Positions 8,559-17,656 of a DNA stretch of 64,000 nucleotides are shown piece by piece; the stretch's first letter is position 1; each line of letters opens with the position of its first letter. This DNA is from an uncultured Bacteroidia bacterium. Lineage in GTDB: Bacteria; Bacteroidota; Bacteroidia; Bacteroidales; F082. The notes under the pieces were generated by a model. It had not been told where the DNA came from, searched no databases, and worked only from the letters and a program-made list of their open reading frames with translations. The stretch covers positions 1 to 64,000 of the forward strand of contig CACXUM010000003.1 in assembly GCA_902770835.1 (NCBI GenBank). Reading direction: 5' to 3'. The translations under genes and the position numbers were made by a program.

Positions 8559-9680
8559 ATGATCAAAAGAAGGCTTGAAGAAGTATTCAAGGACAAACTG
8601 TTTTCGGGTAAGGCACTGATATTGATAGGGGCAAGGCAGGTGGGAAAAACAACACTATTGAATGATTTGGTGGATGGGCAGGCGGATTGCCTTTGGCTGA
8701 ATGGCGACGAATTGGATGTCCAGAAAATGTTTGAGAACACCTCGGCGGACAGGCTGAAAGCGCAGTTTGGCAACAATAAAATCGTTGTCATCGACGAGGC
8801 GCAACGCATCAAGGACATTGGATTGAGGCTGAAACTGATTACCGACCAAATGAAAGACATTCAACTGATTGCCACAGGCAGTTCGGCTTTTGAACTGGCC
8901 AACAAGGTCAATGAGCCGCTGACGGGACGGAAATGGCAGTATCAGATGTTTCCTCTTTCGTTCTCGGAAATGGTTCAGCATCACGGACTTATCAAGGAAA
9001 AGAGGCTCTTGCCCCAACGCCTCATCTATGGCTATTATCCCGAGGTGGTGACAAGCAACGGAAATGAGAAGCAAGTGCTGAAACAATTGACCGATGCCTA
9101 CTTTTACAAGGACATTCTCGCGTGGGAAAACATCAAACATCCCGACAAACTGCTCACCTTGCTTAGGGCTTTGGCCTATCAGGTCGGCTCGCAAGTGTCT
9201 TTCAATGAGCTGGGAAACACTTGCTCATTGGACGCGAAAACGGTGGAAAAGTACATTATGCTTTTGGAACAATGCTTTGTCATTTTCCGTTTGCCCTCAT
9301 TCGCCAGAAATCTTCGTAACGAACTGAAAACCAGCAGGAAGATATTCTTCTACGACAATGGCATCCGAAATGCGCTGATTGCAGATTTCACGCTTCCCGA
9401 GATGCGACAAGACATCGGGCAATTATGGGAAAACTTTGTCGTTTCCGATCGAATGAAACACTTGGCATACAATGAGATATGGGCAAACGCTTACTTCTGG
9501 CGCACCAAACAACAGCAGGAAATTGACTATTTGGAAGAATCTGATGGCAAAATTCTCGCTTGCGAGATAAAGTGGAATCCGAAAGTGAAAGCGAAAATGC
9601 CTGAAACATTCAAGAAAGCCTACCCCAATGCGGATTTTAGGGTGATTAATCAAGTGAATGTAGAAGATTTTGTCATGTGA
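8559..9680 (+). CDS. AAA ATPase with DUF4143 domain
   Basis: This 373-residue protein has an AAA_14-type N-terminal domain with Walker [10 protein letters not shown] (24-32), Walker B VVIDEAQ (about 74-80) and ATGSSAFEL (about 106-114). A DUF4143 C-terminal domain follows, ending in a restriction-enzyme-like [11 protein letters not shown] segment (about 331-341). The family is abundant and patchily distributed in Bacteroidales; its physiological role is not established. The start at 8559 follows a promoter box by 21 bases. The gene sits between core genes beside the remnant of a different ATPase, suggesting that this is a site of repeated gain and loss. Confidence 0.9.
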   Translation: MIKRRLEEVFKDKLFSGKALILIGARQVGKTTLLNDLVDGQADCLWLNGDELDVQKMFENTSADRLKAQFGNNKIVVIDEAQRIKDIGLRLKLITDQMKDIQLIATGSSAFELANKVNEPLTGRKWQYQMFPLSFSEMVQHHGLIKEKRLLPQRLIYGYYPEVVTSNGNEKQVLKQLTDAYFYKDILAWENIKHPDKLLTLLRALAYQVGSQVSFNELGNTCSLDAKTVEKYIMLLEQCFVIFRLPSFARNLRNELKTSRKIFFYDNGIRNALIADFTLPEMRQDIGQLWENFVVSDRMKHLAYNEIWANAYFWRTKQQQEIDYLEESDGKILACEIKWNPKVKAKMPETFKKAYPNADFRVINQVNVEDFVM

Positions 9681-9691
9681 GTTGTTTTTCC

Positions 9692-9699
9692 TATTTTTG
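9692..9699 (+). promoter_or_regulatory. -7 box (TATTTTTG) for gltX
   Basis: The box lies 12 bases after the ATPase stop and about 100 bases before the gltX start at 9800. It implies a leader of roughly 90 bases with no obvious riboswitch. Confidence 0.55.
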
Positions 9700-9799
9700 C
9701 CGCCGCAAAACCAAACCGATTTACTCATCTTATAGCGAAGTTTTTGTTCGCATTGCCAAGGTGAGTTTTTGGGTTCAGCAAAACATAATCATCATCACA

Positions 9800-11317
9800 A
9801 TGAACGAAGTAAGAGTAAGATTTGCCCCCAGCCCGACAGGACCTTTGCACATCGGGGGCGTGAGAACGGCCTTATATAACTACCTGTTTGCCAAGAAGAA
9901 CGGTGGCAAAATGATTCTCCGCATCGAGGACACCGACCAGACGCGATTCGTGCCGGGTGCCGAGGAATACATCGTACAGTCCTTGGACTGGTGCGGCATC
10001 AAGTTCGACGAAAGTGACTATGTGGGCGGCGAATATGGCCCCTACAAGCAGAGCAACCGCAAGCACCTCTATAAGCAATACAGCGACGATCTTTTGGTCA
10101 AAGGCTGCGCCTACATCGCCTTCGACACCGCCGAGGAGTTGGACAAATACCGCAAGGAAGCCGAAGCCAACAAGCAGAATTTCATCTATAACTGCCAGAC
10201 ACGCAAAAACCTACGCAATAGTTTGACAATGAGCAAGGAAGAGGTCGATAGGCTCATTGCCGACGGCACGCCATACACTGTGCGTTTTATGATTCCCGAA
10301 GACCGCGAAATCGTTATGCACGACCTGATTCGCGGCGAGGTGCGTGTGCAAACCAATACCTTGGACGACAAGGTTTTGTTCAAGAGCGACGGAATGCCGA
10401 CCTACCACTTGGCAAACATCGTCGACGACCATTTGATGAAGATCAGCCACGTCATCCGAGGTGAGGAATGGCTGCCTTCGATGCCCTTGCACGTGATGCT
10501 TTACGAGGCTTTCGGCTGGGAAGCCCCGCAATTCGCACACCTGCCTCTGTTGCTCAAGCCCGACGGAAATGGTAAGTTGAGCAAGCGCGATGGCGACCGC
10601 CTCGGTTTCCCCGTTTTCCCTATGTTCTGGCAAGACCCGAAAACCGGCGACACGGCTATGGGCTACAAGCAGTCGGGCTACTACCCCGAGGCGTTCATCA
10701 ATATGTTGGCACTTCTCGGTTGGAATCCCGGAACGGAGCAGGAAATCTTCACGATGGACGAACTTATTCAGGCCTTCTCGCTTGAGCGTTGCAGCAAGAG
10801 CGGGGCAAAGTTCAACGTGGAGAAAACGAAATGGTTCAACCACGAATGGCTGATGCGCAAGTCGAATGAGGAAGTCGGCAAGGACTATCAGGCTTGGCTG
10901 AAAGACGAAAAAGGCATCGAAACTTCACTTGATTTCGCCGTGAAAGTGGCTGGTTTGGTGAAAGATAGGGTCAATTTCGTGAAAGAAATCTGGGATCAGA
11001 GTTTCTTCTTCTTCGAGGCTCCGACGGAGTACGACCCCGTGACCGTCAAGAAACGTTGGAAGGAAAATTCGGCTGAAACGATGCTCAAAGTGAAAGAGGT
11101 CATCAACGGCATAGAGCCTTTCAGTTTGGCCAATATTGACGAAACGCTAAACAATTGGATTGCAGGCAATGAACTCAATATGGGCTTGGTGATGAACGGT
11201 CTCCGCCTGATGGTGGTCGGTGCCGGCAAAGGCCCACACATCGGCGAAATCCTCGAACTTTTGGGCAAGGAAGAAACTCTCAAGCGCATTGATGCCGGAG
11301 TGAAGGCTTTGGGTTGA
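9800..11317 (+). CDS. gltX: Glutamyl-tRNA synthetase
   Basis: This 505-residue class I synthetase charges tRNA-Glu. It begins [14 protein letters not shown] with the HIGH-type motif HIGG at 17-20. The KMSKS-type motif is KLSKR (about 259-263). The anticodon-binding C-terminal region follows. An in-frame extension back to 9677 exists but would overlap the preceding ATPase gene and include the promoter, so the start at 9800 is used. An insertion around residues 265-285 ([13 protein letters not shown]) after KLSKR is typical of Bacteroidota GltX. The gene converges with the M28 peptidase gene, with only 11 bases between the two stop codons. Confidence 0.97.
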   Translation: MNEVRVRFAPSPTGPLHIGGVRTALYNYLFAKKNGGKMILRIEDTDQTRFVPGAEEYIVQSLDWCGIKFDESDYVGGEYGPYKQSNRKHLYKQYSDDLLVKGCAYIAFDTAEELDKYRKEAEANKQNFIYNCQTRKNLRNSLTMSKEEVDRLIADGTPYTVRFMIPEDREIVMHDLIRGEVRVQTNTLDDKVLFKSDGMPTYHLANIVDDHLMKISHVIRGEEWLPSMPLHVMLYEAFGWEAPQFAHLPLLLKPDGNGKLSKRDGDRLGFPVFPMFWQDPKTGDTAMGYKQSGYYPEAFINMLALLGWNPGTEQEIFTMDELIQAFSLERCSKSGAKFNVEKTKWFNHEWLMRKSNEEVGKDYQAWLKDEKGIETSLDFAVKVAGLVKDRVNFVKEIWDQSFFFFEAPTEYDPVTVKKRWKENSAETMLKVKEVINGIEPFSLANIDETLNNWIAGNELNMGLVMNGLRLMVVGAGKGPHIGEILELLGKEETLKRIDAGVKALG

Positions 11318-11328
11318 AAAACAAACTT

Positions 11329-12573
11329 TTATTCAATCACCAACCGCTTCATCGCGACACCATTTTCCGTGGCGAGATGAACCAAGTAAATCCCTGAAGG
11401 ATAATCGTTTGTGTTGATGACACATCTGTTTTTGCCTTTCAGGGTTTTTGTTTCCATTTGCTGACCCAAAAGGTTGTAAATGGTGACTTGCTGCAAGCCA
11501 ACCTCAGCCATAATATTGACAGATTCTCTTGCTGGATTGGGATAAATGGCCACCGCACAGGCTTCGCTTTCGGTCACCGAAACATCGGTGAGTCCAGCCA
11601 AATGGGCCACCGCCGCCAAATTGATTTCGGCAAAGCGTTTTGACTGCTCCAAGTTGTTGACACTCAATCCTAAAACATCCTGTCGCGTGTGAATGTACGG
11701 CGAACTGGCATGTACATCCTCGAAGGGATGAAGTGCGGGATAGCCACTGCGGTTGAACGAGGAAAAATCGCTGTCGCCGTGGGGCATCCAGTTTTGACGC
11801 ACTGGCATATCGGGAAAATAGGTGTGGCACACATCGAAAAACATGTTGGCCAAGAGCGAATCCTGGTTCACATAGACCACATGCATGTGAATATCAGTAC
11901 CTTCCTTCAGATAGCCGTTCATGTCCATATTGAAATAACCGACAATGTCCATGCGTTTCTCGGCACATTCCTTGGCATAGGCCTCGCTTCCAATGAGTCC
12001 GATTTCCTCGGCACACCAATTACAATAAATGATGGTACGATGGAACTTGTATCGACTGAGCAAACGCGCTGTCTCCCAGATACCTGCAACACCTGTGGCA
12101 TTGTCGTCGGCACCGGGGGCGCGGACGGTATCGGGGTCGGCAGTATCGCCGTTCCACGAGTCGTAATGCGCACCGCAAATCACGTATTCTTCGGGTTTTG
12201 TCAGGCCCCATTGAATGGCGAGAATGTTGTCGGCAGTTTCTTCAGGGAAGCCCTCTTTGTTGACTTTGAAGTCGTGAAGCATCACCGTGTCGAGACCTTC
12301 AAGGCTATTGTAACGCGCTGCAAGCCAATCTTGTACATCATAAATATGGCGACTGTCGCAACGACGGTTTTGGTACGAGCAAAGGTGCGAAATCGTGGCC
12401 TCGATGCTGTCGATGGAAACCGAATCCATCAAGGCGCGGATGGTTGGGTTTTCCGTTGCAATGACGGGATAGTCGTGCTCAAAAAGGTGAGGCGATTCCG
12501 AAACGCTTTTGTTTTGGGCAAAAATGCAGATTCCCGACAAGAGGAGAAGGACGAGTAAAGCATTGTGTTTCAT
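11329..12573 (-). CDS. Secreted M28-family zinc peptidase with type IX sorting domain
   Basis: This 414-residue protein has a signal peptide (about 1-19, ending IFAQ). The M28 aminopeptidase core contains the expected metal-ligand blocks: GAHYDSW, GADDNATGVA, AEEIGLIGS, NMDMNG and LHPFEDVHA. The last ~73 residues (from AIYPNPARESV) form a type A T9SS C-terminal domain, with YNLLGQ, YPSGIYLVHL and KRLVIE motifs. The peptidase is therefore exported through the outer membrane and probably anchored at the surface. It follows tsaB by 2 bases on the minus strand and is likely cotranscribed with it, although the functions are unrelated. Peptide specificity is unknown. Confidence 0.93.
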   Translation of the reverse strand: MKHNALLVLLLLSGICIFAQNKSVSESPHLFEHDYPVIATENPTIRALMDSVSIDSIEATISHLCSYQNRRCDSRHIYDVQDWLAARYNSLEGLDTVMLHDFKVNKEGFPEETADNILAIQWGLTKPEEYVICGAHYDSWNGDTADPDTVRAPGADDNATGVAGIWETARLLSRYKFHRTIIYCNWCAEEIGLIGSEAYAKECAEKRMDIVGYFNMDMNGYLKEGTDIHMHVVYVNQDSLLANMFFDVCHTYFPDMPVRQNWMPHGDSDFSSFNRSGYPALHPFEDVHASSPYIHTRQDVLGLSVNNLEQSKRFAEINLAAVAHLAGLTDVSVTESEACAVAIYPNPARESVNIMAEVGLQQVTIYNLLGQQMETKTLKGKNRCVINTNDYPSGIYLVHLATENGVAMKRLVIE

Positions 12574-12575
12574 CT

Positions 12576-13271
12576 TTATAACCCTTTCACATGCGGTTTT
12601 CCCGCGATAAAATCCTTCAAATAAAACGGTTCAAAATAAGCCACATCGACAAATTCTTGGGCTTTCAAAGCCTTTTCTGCCAAAGGACGCATAAAGGCGG
12701 CAGAAGGCTTGAAACCGTCGATGATGCTGACATTAGGTTGGTTTTCAAAGAGTTTGCTTAATTTTGGCGCACCATCACCAAAAAGCCAAAGGTGATGGTC
12801 TTTTCGTAAATCCTCAAATGAGTTTTCGTCAATGACCAAAGCCGCCGTGTCGTTGATTTTGTTCAAGTTGGCATCGAAAATGGCGGCATACACTTCCATT
12901 CTTCGCGCGTCAATCATAGGGATAAGCAAATCATTTTCAGCGATTTGGCTTCCAAGTTTCATCTTCATCCCGTAGGCCATTGCCTCCAAAGTGTCCACAG
13001 CCATCAGCGGCAAGTCGGAGGCGTAGCAAATGCCTTTGGCCGTGCTCACGCCGATGCGCAATCCCGTGTAAGACCCCGGCCCCTTGCTGACCGCAACTGC
13101 ATCCAATTGTCGATAATCTATTTTGGCCACTTCCATCACTTCATGAATGAAGTTTGTAATCTTCTCTGAATGAGCGTTTTGCCCTTCCGTTTCGCGCAAG
13201 GCTATCGTGCAGCAACCATCGTTGAGCGCGACCGAGCAAACCGGCGTGGCCGTTTCCAAACAAAGTATCAT
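12576..13271 (-). CDS. tsaB: tRNA threonylcarbamoyladenosine biosynthesis protein TsaB
   Basis: This 231-residue ASKHA-fold protein is the partner of TsaD in forming t6A37 on ANN-decoding tRNAs. It begins MILCLETATPVCSVAL and has the conserved GPGSYTGLRIG block (about 65-75). The start at 13271 is chosen because a -7 box (minus strand, 13293-13300) lies just upstream; the frame extends to 13295 but that would precede transcription. The C-terminus (YLKDFIAGKPHVKG) is typical of Bacteroidota TsaB. The M28 peptidase gene follows 2 bases downstream. Confidence 0.93.
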   Translation of the reverse strand: MILCLETATPVCSVALNDGCCTIALRETEGQNAHSEKITNFIHEVMEVAKIDYRQLDAVAVSKGPGSYTGLRIGVSTAKGICYASDLPLMAVDTLEAMAYGMKMKLGSQIAENDLLIPMIDARRMEVYAAIFDANLNKINDTAALVIDENSFEDLRKDHHLWLFGDGAPKLSKLFENQPNVSIIDGFKPSAAFMRPLAEKALKAQEFVDVAYFEPFYLKDFIAGKPHVKGL

Positions 13272-13292
13272 AGTCGTCCGTTTTTGTGCGGG

Positions 13293-13300
13293 CAAAATTA
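13293..13300 (-). promoter_or_regulatory. -7 box (TAATTTTG, minus strand) for tsaB
   Basis: The reverse complement reads TAATTTTG, 21 bases before the tsaB start at 13271. Confidence 0.55.
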
Positions 13301-13362
13301 GGAAAAATGTCGGTTTACGATAGTTTTTATTATTAAAAACAATTACAAAGCAAAAAATTCCC

Positions 13363-13370
13363 TACTTTTG
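13363..13370 (+). promoter_or_regulatory. -7 box (TACTTTTG) for the methyltransferase gene
   Basis: The TAnnTTTG match lies about 100 bases before the methyltransferase start, inside the AT-rich divergent interval between tsaB and this gene. Confidence 0.5.
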
Positions 13371-13467
13371 CAAAAATTTTATCATGCCTTATTGGGCAGT
13401 TTTTGTAAATAATTGACAAACAGTTCCTTAAACCAAATTAATGGGACTTAGAAGGCGAAGCCGTATA

Positions 13468-15204
13468 ATGACGGAACCTAACTTTTTCATTTCGGATGCT
13501 ACCCAACGCAATTGGGACAAGTTGCGGCTTGACGGCAACGACCGCCTGACGCGGCGTGCCAACAAGAGCCGCTCGCAGAAAATCATCACGCCCGAAGGCT
13601 ATGTGATGGCAGCCAGTTTGCCTCGTTTTGTGGAAGACTTAAAAGAGTCGAATTATCCCATTAACGACTTGATTTTCAGCCTCTGCGCCTTGTATTTAGA
13701 ACACAATCGGGTCAATGAGGTCAACAAGAGCCGTTTTTTTGAGGAACACGCGCAGTATCATCGACTTGACATTGCCGTTCCGCGACAAATCCTGAAAAAC
13801 CGTCAGGACGATTGGATTGGCTTCGTCTATCAGTCGCTGACGGCAGAAGGACAACGTATCTTGAAGGGCTTGTATTACACCAAGCCAGTGATTGTCAACG
13901 AGATGCTTTCCGATATTCGGGTGAGGCAAGGTGAACGCTTCCTCGACCCCTGCTGCGGTAGCGGCATCTTTTTGCTGAAGGCGGACCATGCCCAAATGGA
14001 GCAACTTTATGGCATTGACAATGACCCTTTGGCCGTGATGATAGCCAAGGCCAATTTGATTGTAAAATACAATGAATCAAATGTTTATCCTCAGATTTAT
14101 CTGATGGACTTTTTGCTTCACGCCGAATCGGCTTTGGGCGATTTGAGGTTCGATTACATCCTCACCAATCCGCCTTGGGGCACCGAGAAAGGCAAACTGC
14201 ACACTTCTGAAGTCATCCAATCGAAGGAAAAGGCTTCGTTGTTTTTCACAGAATCGTATAAATTCTTGAAAAACAACGGAATAATGCACTTTTTGCTGCC
14301 TACTTCCGTGCTGAAAATCAAGGTTCACGCCGACCTGCGCCGCTTCATCACACGCGAAACTCGCATGGAAAGCCTGAAATGCTATCGCGAGCGTTTCAAA
14401 GGGGTTTTTACGGACTTCATTAGCCTGAAAGTCAGCAAGAAACCCGTGTTTGACAGCCAGAATTACTTGGTTTATGGCGCGAACAATGAGGTGTCAAGGA
14501 AAGAATTTGTGCCGCGCGAGGACGACTTTTGCGCCATTCCGATACTCAACAATCGCGACGAGGCTATCATCAGCATAGCTGAGCGGATGCGCCACGATGA
14601 CCTCTCCCATAGCCGCTGGGCTTTGGGCATCATCACTGGCAACAATGCCAAAGTGCTGAAAGACAGGCCTAAAAAAGACTTGGAACCTATCTTTACAGGC
14701 AAGGACATTGGCAAATACAGCCTGAAACCAGCAAGTCGTTATATCAAATTTAATCGCGCTGATTTTCAGCAATGTGCAAAAGACGAGTTCTATCGTGCCA
14801 AGGAGAAGTTGGTTTATAAGTTCGTTTCAAGTCGACTTTGTTTCACCTACGACGACACGCAAAGCCTCTTCCTCAACAGCGCCAACATCCTCATCCCCGA
14901 AGTGGACGGTATGAGCACCAAGACGGTGTTAGCCTTCCTCAATTCATCGCTGTTCAACTTCCTGTATGTCAAGCGTTTCGGAGACTTGAAGATTCTGAGA
15001 GGCAACCTTTCTGCATTGCCTTTTCCAAAAATTACGCCCGAAGAGGATGAAAAACTATCAGCCTTGGTAGACCGAACCTTGAAAGGTGAAGGAGAAGCTG
15101 GAAAAGAAATCGATACGATAATTTTAGGCTTGTATCAATTCAATAAAGAACAAATTGAGTTGATTAATAAGGATTTTGAAGTAGTTGATGTTTTCGGAAA
15201 ATGA
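13468..15204 (+). CDS. TaqI-like N6-adenine DNA methyltransferase, orphan
   Basis: This 578-residue protein has methyltransferase motif I DPCCGSGIF (160-168) for AdoMet binding and the catalytic NPPW motif (234-237) of N6-adenine enzymes. The C-terminal half has the GKDIGKYSLKPASRYIKF and ANILIPEVDG segments, resembling the TaqI-type target-recognition domain. An upstream in-frame ATG at 13441 would add nine residues (MGLRRRSRI); 13468 is preferred as it gives the usual start. No restriction endonuclease gene is adjacent, so it is an orphan methyltransferase. It ends 1 base before the next gene's start, so it may be cotranscribed with the polysaccharide genes. The recognition site is unknown. 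Confidence 0.85.
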   Translation: MTEPNFFISDATQRNWDKLRLDGNDRLTRRANKSRSQKIITPEGYVMAASLPRFVEDLKESNYPINDLIFSLCALYLEHNRVNEVNKSRFFEEHAQYHRLDIAVPRQILKNRQDDWIGFVYQSLTAEGQRILKGLYYTKPVIVNEMLSDIRVRQGERFLDPCCGSGIFLLKADHAQMEQLYGIDNDPLAVMIAKANLIVKYNESNVYPQIYLMDFLLHAESALGDLRFDYILTNPPWGTEKGKLHTSEVIQSKEKASLFFTESYKFLKNNGIMHFLLPTSVLKIKVHADLRRFITRETRMESLKCYRERFKGVFTDFISLKVSKKPVFDSQNYLVYGANNEVSRKEFVPREDDFCAIPILNNRDEAIISIAERMRHDDLSHSRWALGIITGNNAKVLKDRPKKDLEPIFTGKDIGKYSLKPASRYIKFNRADFQQCAKDEFYRAKEKLVYKFVSSRLCFTYDDTQSLFLNSANILIPEVDGMSTKTVLAFLNSSLFNFLYVKRFGDLKILRGNLSALPFPKITPEEDEKLSALVDRTLKGEGEAGKEIDTIILGLYQFNKEQIELINKDFEVVDVFGK

Positions 15205-15205
15205 A

Positions 15206-16141
15206 ATGAAAGAGCATATCCATATTTCAATAGTATCCCCCGTCTATCGCGGTGAAAAGATGGTTGCCGAACTGGTGCGCCGCAATGTGGAAAGTGTGAG
15301 TGCCATTACGGATGACTACGAGATTATTTTGGTGAACGACGCTTCGCCCGACAATTCTTGGGATGAGATTGTGAAGCAATGTGCACAAAATCCTAAAGTG
15401 AAAGGCATTAACCTTTCGCGTAACTTCGGTCAGCATTATGCCATCACGGCAGGCCTGCATTACGCCAAGGGCGAATGGGTGGTGGTGATGGATTGTGACT
15501 TGCAGGACAGGCCGGAAGAGATTCCGAACTTGTATAAGAAGGCGCAGGAAGGGTTTGATATTGTTTATGCGCGGAGGGTGGCTCGCAAGGACAAGTTTTT
15601 CAAGAGATTATCTTCGACGCTGTTTCATTGGGTCTATAATTGGCTGAGCGGTTTGGAGGCTGACAAGACCATCGCTAACTTCGGCATTTACAAGCAATGC
15701 GTGATAGCGGAGTTCAACAAGATGCCCGAAAGGGCGCGTTCTTTCCCTTCGTTGGTGAAATATTTGGGATTCAAGGATACCGCTATTGACGTGGAACACG
15801 CTGAACGTGCCGAGGGGAAAAGTTCATATAACCTTTACAAATTGTTCAAGCTCAGTTTCGATGTTATCATCGCAAACAGCAACAAGCCTTTGCGGATGGC
15901 AGTGGGATTTGGCTTTGGAATGGCGGTCATATCGTTCTTGTTGGCGTTGTATAATGTGATTGCCAAATGGATAGGAATCATTCAGGTTGATGGTTTTACA
16001 ACTACAATCTTTTCTATCTGGTTTGTCGGTGGTTTGATGCTTTTTGTGATGGGTATTCTCGGTCTTTACATTGGAAAGATTTTCGACCAAGTGAAAGGGA
16101 GGCAGTTGTTTGTTGTAAAGGATAAAGTGAATGTGGTATGA
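15206..16141 (+). CDS. GT2 polyprenyl-phosphate glycosyltransferase (GtrB/ArnC/DPM1-like)
   Basis: This 311-residue protein has a GT-A domain with VNDASPDNSWD (about 44-54) and the metal-binding MDCDLQDRPEE block (about 96-106). Two C-terminal membrane helices follow (about 230-255 and 265-290). This architecture belongs to enzymes that load a sugar from a nucleotide donor onto undecaprenyl phosphate at the cytoplasmic face. The start at 15206 lies just after the methyltransferase stop; an ATG at 15185 would overlap it. It overlaps the next gene by 4 bases (ATGA). With the WecD-like, EmrE-like, WecE-like and GT-C genes downstream it makes a complete lipid-linked sugar module. Confidence 0.88.
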   Translation: MKEHIHISIVSPVYRGEKMVAELVRRNVESVSAITDDYEIILVNDASPDNSWDEIVKQCAQNPKVKGINLSRNFGQHYAITAGLHYAKGEWVVVMDCDLQDRPEEIPNLYKKAQEGFDIVYARRVARKDKFFKRLSSTLFHWVYNWLSGLEADKTIANFGIYKQCVIAEFNKMPERARSFPSLVKYLGFKDTAIDVEHAERAEGKSSYNLYKLFKLSFDVIIANSNKPLRMAVGFGFGMAVISFLLALYNVIAKWIGIIQVDGFTTTIFSIWFVGGLMLFVMGILGLYIGKIFDQVKGRQLFVVKDKVNVV

Positions 16142-16833
16142 GTGTTGAGAAACTGGCATGGGATAGCGATTTTTTCAATTTGCGCATTGGACGTGCTGAT
16201 ATTGTCTCAAAAGAGGATCGCAAGGTTTTGGTGAGTCAAAAAGAAGCGCTGAAAGAAGATTTTGATTTGGTGTACGTCTTTTCAAGTCACGGTCTTGGCT
16301 TTCCAGCTGCAAATGCCAAACTGATGGATGAAAAAGTGGTTTATGCATTGCTAGATATGTCCCATTCTAAACCGAACCAGAATGTGACGTTATGGGATTG
16401 TGGCGAAGGAACTACTGATGACATTTTACATTTGGCTTTGGTGAGTGGCCAGTATTCTCGTTTCAAATTGGATGAAAGTTTGCCTACTGGCAGTTATGAG
16501 CGGCTGTATTCCCGTTGGATAGAGCAGTCTGTTAATGGAATCTTGGCCACCGAGGTTTTTTGTTATATGGTTGATGAGATTCCGAGAGGTTTGGTTACGC
16601 TTGACATTAAAAATGGTATTGGTGTAATTGGCTTGGTGGCCATCCATGAAGATTTTCAGCATAGAGGTATTGGAATGACCATGATGCAACATGTAATTCA
16701 TTATGCGTGGATGAAGCAGTGCTTGCAATTGTCTGTTGCCACCCAGCTTGACAATATTCCCGCTTGCCGATTATATGAGAAAAGTGGCTTTCTCGTTGAA
16801 TCTATAACAGATGTTTGGCATTGGTGGCTGTAA
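16138..16833 (+). CDS. GNAT acetyltransferase, WecD-like (amino-sugar N-acetyltransferase)
   Basis: This 231-residue protein starts with SVEKLAWDSDFFNLRIGRADI, the N-terminal pattern of dTDP-fucosamine (Fuc4N) acetyltransferases and their relatives. The GNAT acetyl-CoA motif HEDFQHRGIGMTMM lies near residues 173-186. A C-terminal KSGFLVESITDVWHWWL segment fits the same group. WecD acetylates the 4-amino group of the sugar made by WecE, and a WecE-like gene lies about 5 kb downstream in the same orientation. The overlap of 4 bases with the GT2 gene shows coupling. Acetylation of a 4-amino-4,6-dideoxy sugar is the best inference; the exact sugar is not proven. Confidence 0.8.
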   Translation: MSVEKLAWDSDFFNLRIGRADIVSKEDRKVLVSQKEALKEDFDLVYVFSSHGLGFPAANAKLMDEKVVYALLDMSHSKPNQNVTLWDCGEGTTDDILHLALVSGQYSRFKLDESLPTGSYERLYSRWIEQSVNGILATEVFCYMVDEIPRGLVTLDIKNGIGVIGLVAIHEDFQHRGIGMTMMQHVIHYAWMKQCLQLSVATQLDNIPACRLYEKSGFLVESITDVWHWWL

Positions 16834-16843
16834 AACTGCAAAT

Positions 16844-16876
16844 CTGTCATTGTATGACAGAACCAATGCTTTTTTT
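16844..16876 (+). terminator. Hairpin with downstream T-run after the WecD-like gene
   Basis: CTGTCA (16844-16849) pairs with TGACAG (16855-16860). A run of T follows about ten bases later. It is a weak terminator candidate that may mark the original end of insertion-derived sequence. Confidence 0.4.
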
Positions 16877-16965
16877 AAAAATTGCAGATTTTCTGATGAA
16901 GAATCGCAGATTTTTGGTAATATATATAGTTAAGGCTTCAATGTTATCTCAAGCACATATTTGGG

Positions 16966-17505
16966 ATGTTCCGCAAGGGCGAAAAAGTCACTCTCGAATG
17001 TATGAGGGCAAGATAGAAGTTGCCCAATAGCGTTTGGGAAACCTATTCGGCTATGGCCAATACTTATGGTGGGATTATTCTGCTTGGCGTTGACTATGAG
17101 GCACGTAATCCGCACATCCAAGACCTGTTGCGTATGATAAGCTATGGCGATAATCTTGGTACAGGATTTCCCGAAATGGTCGAGATTTGGGAGAATGCGT
17201 GGGGCGAAAGGCCAGTGCTTAATGAACGCTACGAGTTGCAGTTGGTAGAGTTGACATTCAGCGGAATGAAGAGAGAAATATCATCTTCTGAAAATCTGCC
17301 TGAAAATCTGCCTGAAAATCTGGGAGAGTTGGATAGGAGGATATTGGCGGAAATAGTTGCCAATCCGACCGTAACATACGATGGTTTGGCAAAAACAAGG
17401 GAAACGATAAGGGTGCATTTGAAGTATTTGAGAGAGAAAGGCCTTGCCGACCGTATAGGCCCGGCCAAAGGTGGCCGCTGGGTAGTAGTGGCATCGGAAT
17501 CGTAG
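16966..17505 (+). pseudogene. Decayed AlbA_2/ATP-binding (Schlafen-like) transcriptional regulator
   Basis: The frame begins MFRKGEKVTLEC, meets a TAG at 17014-17016, then continues LPNSVWETYSAMANTYGG and IILLGV, the AlbA_2 signature. It then jumps directly to NPHIQDLLRMI and GTGFPEM, which normally occur some 200 or more residues later. The C-terminal end (GELDRRILAEIVANP...YDGLAKT) is a winged-helix. So the gene has both an internal deletion and a premature stop. A 12-base tandem repeat (17290-17325) encodes an ENLP linker. A downstream reading from a non-ATG codon is open but unlikely to be functional. Confidence 0.75.
17290..17325 (+). repeat. Three 12-base tandem units encoding ENLP
   Basis: GAAAATCTGCCT at 17290 and 17302, and GAAAATCTGGGA at 17314, lie in the linker before the winged-helix of the decayed AlbA_2 gene. 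Confidence 0.85.
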
Positions 17506-17526
17506 GTCTCATAATGTCAGTACAGT

Positions 17527-17619
17527 ATGACCAAATCCAATAAGACCTACCTCGCCTTCATCGGTGTGAACCTCATTTACGCCTGCACGAGCATCTTCAC
17601 TAAGATGGCTTCAAAATGA
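17527..17619 (+). pseudogene. Truncated 5' copy of the EmrE/ArnE-like gene
   Basis: A 30-codon frame runs from ATG (17527) to TGA (17617). It aligns without gaps to the first 30 residues of the intact small transporter at 19288. About 23 of 30 residues are identical, including GVNLIYACTSIFTKMAS. At the DNA level the two have many synonymous differences, so this is not a recent direct duplication. The similarity stops at codon 30, where sequence leading to the AAA-nuclease gene begins. It marks the left boundary of the interruption in the module. Confidence 0.85.
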
Positions 17620-17656
17620 TTTGTTTTTTGGTTTGAAAGACATATAAACGTATTTT

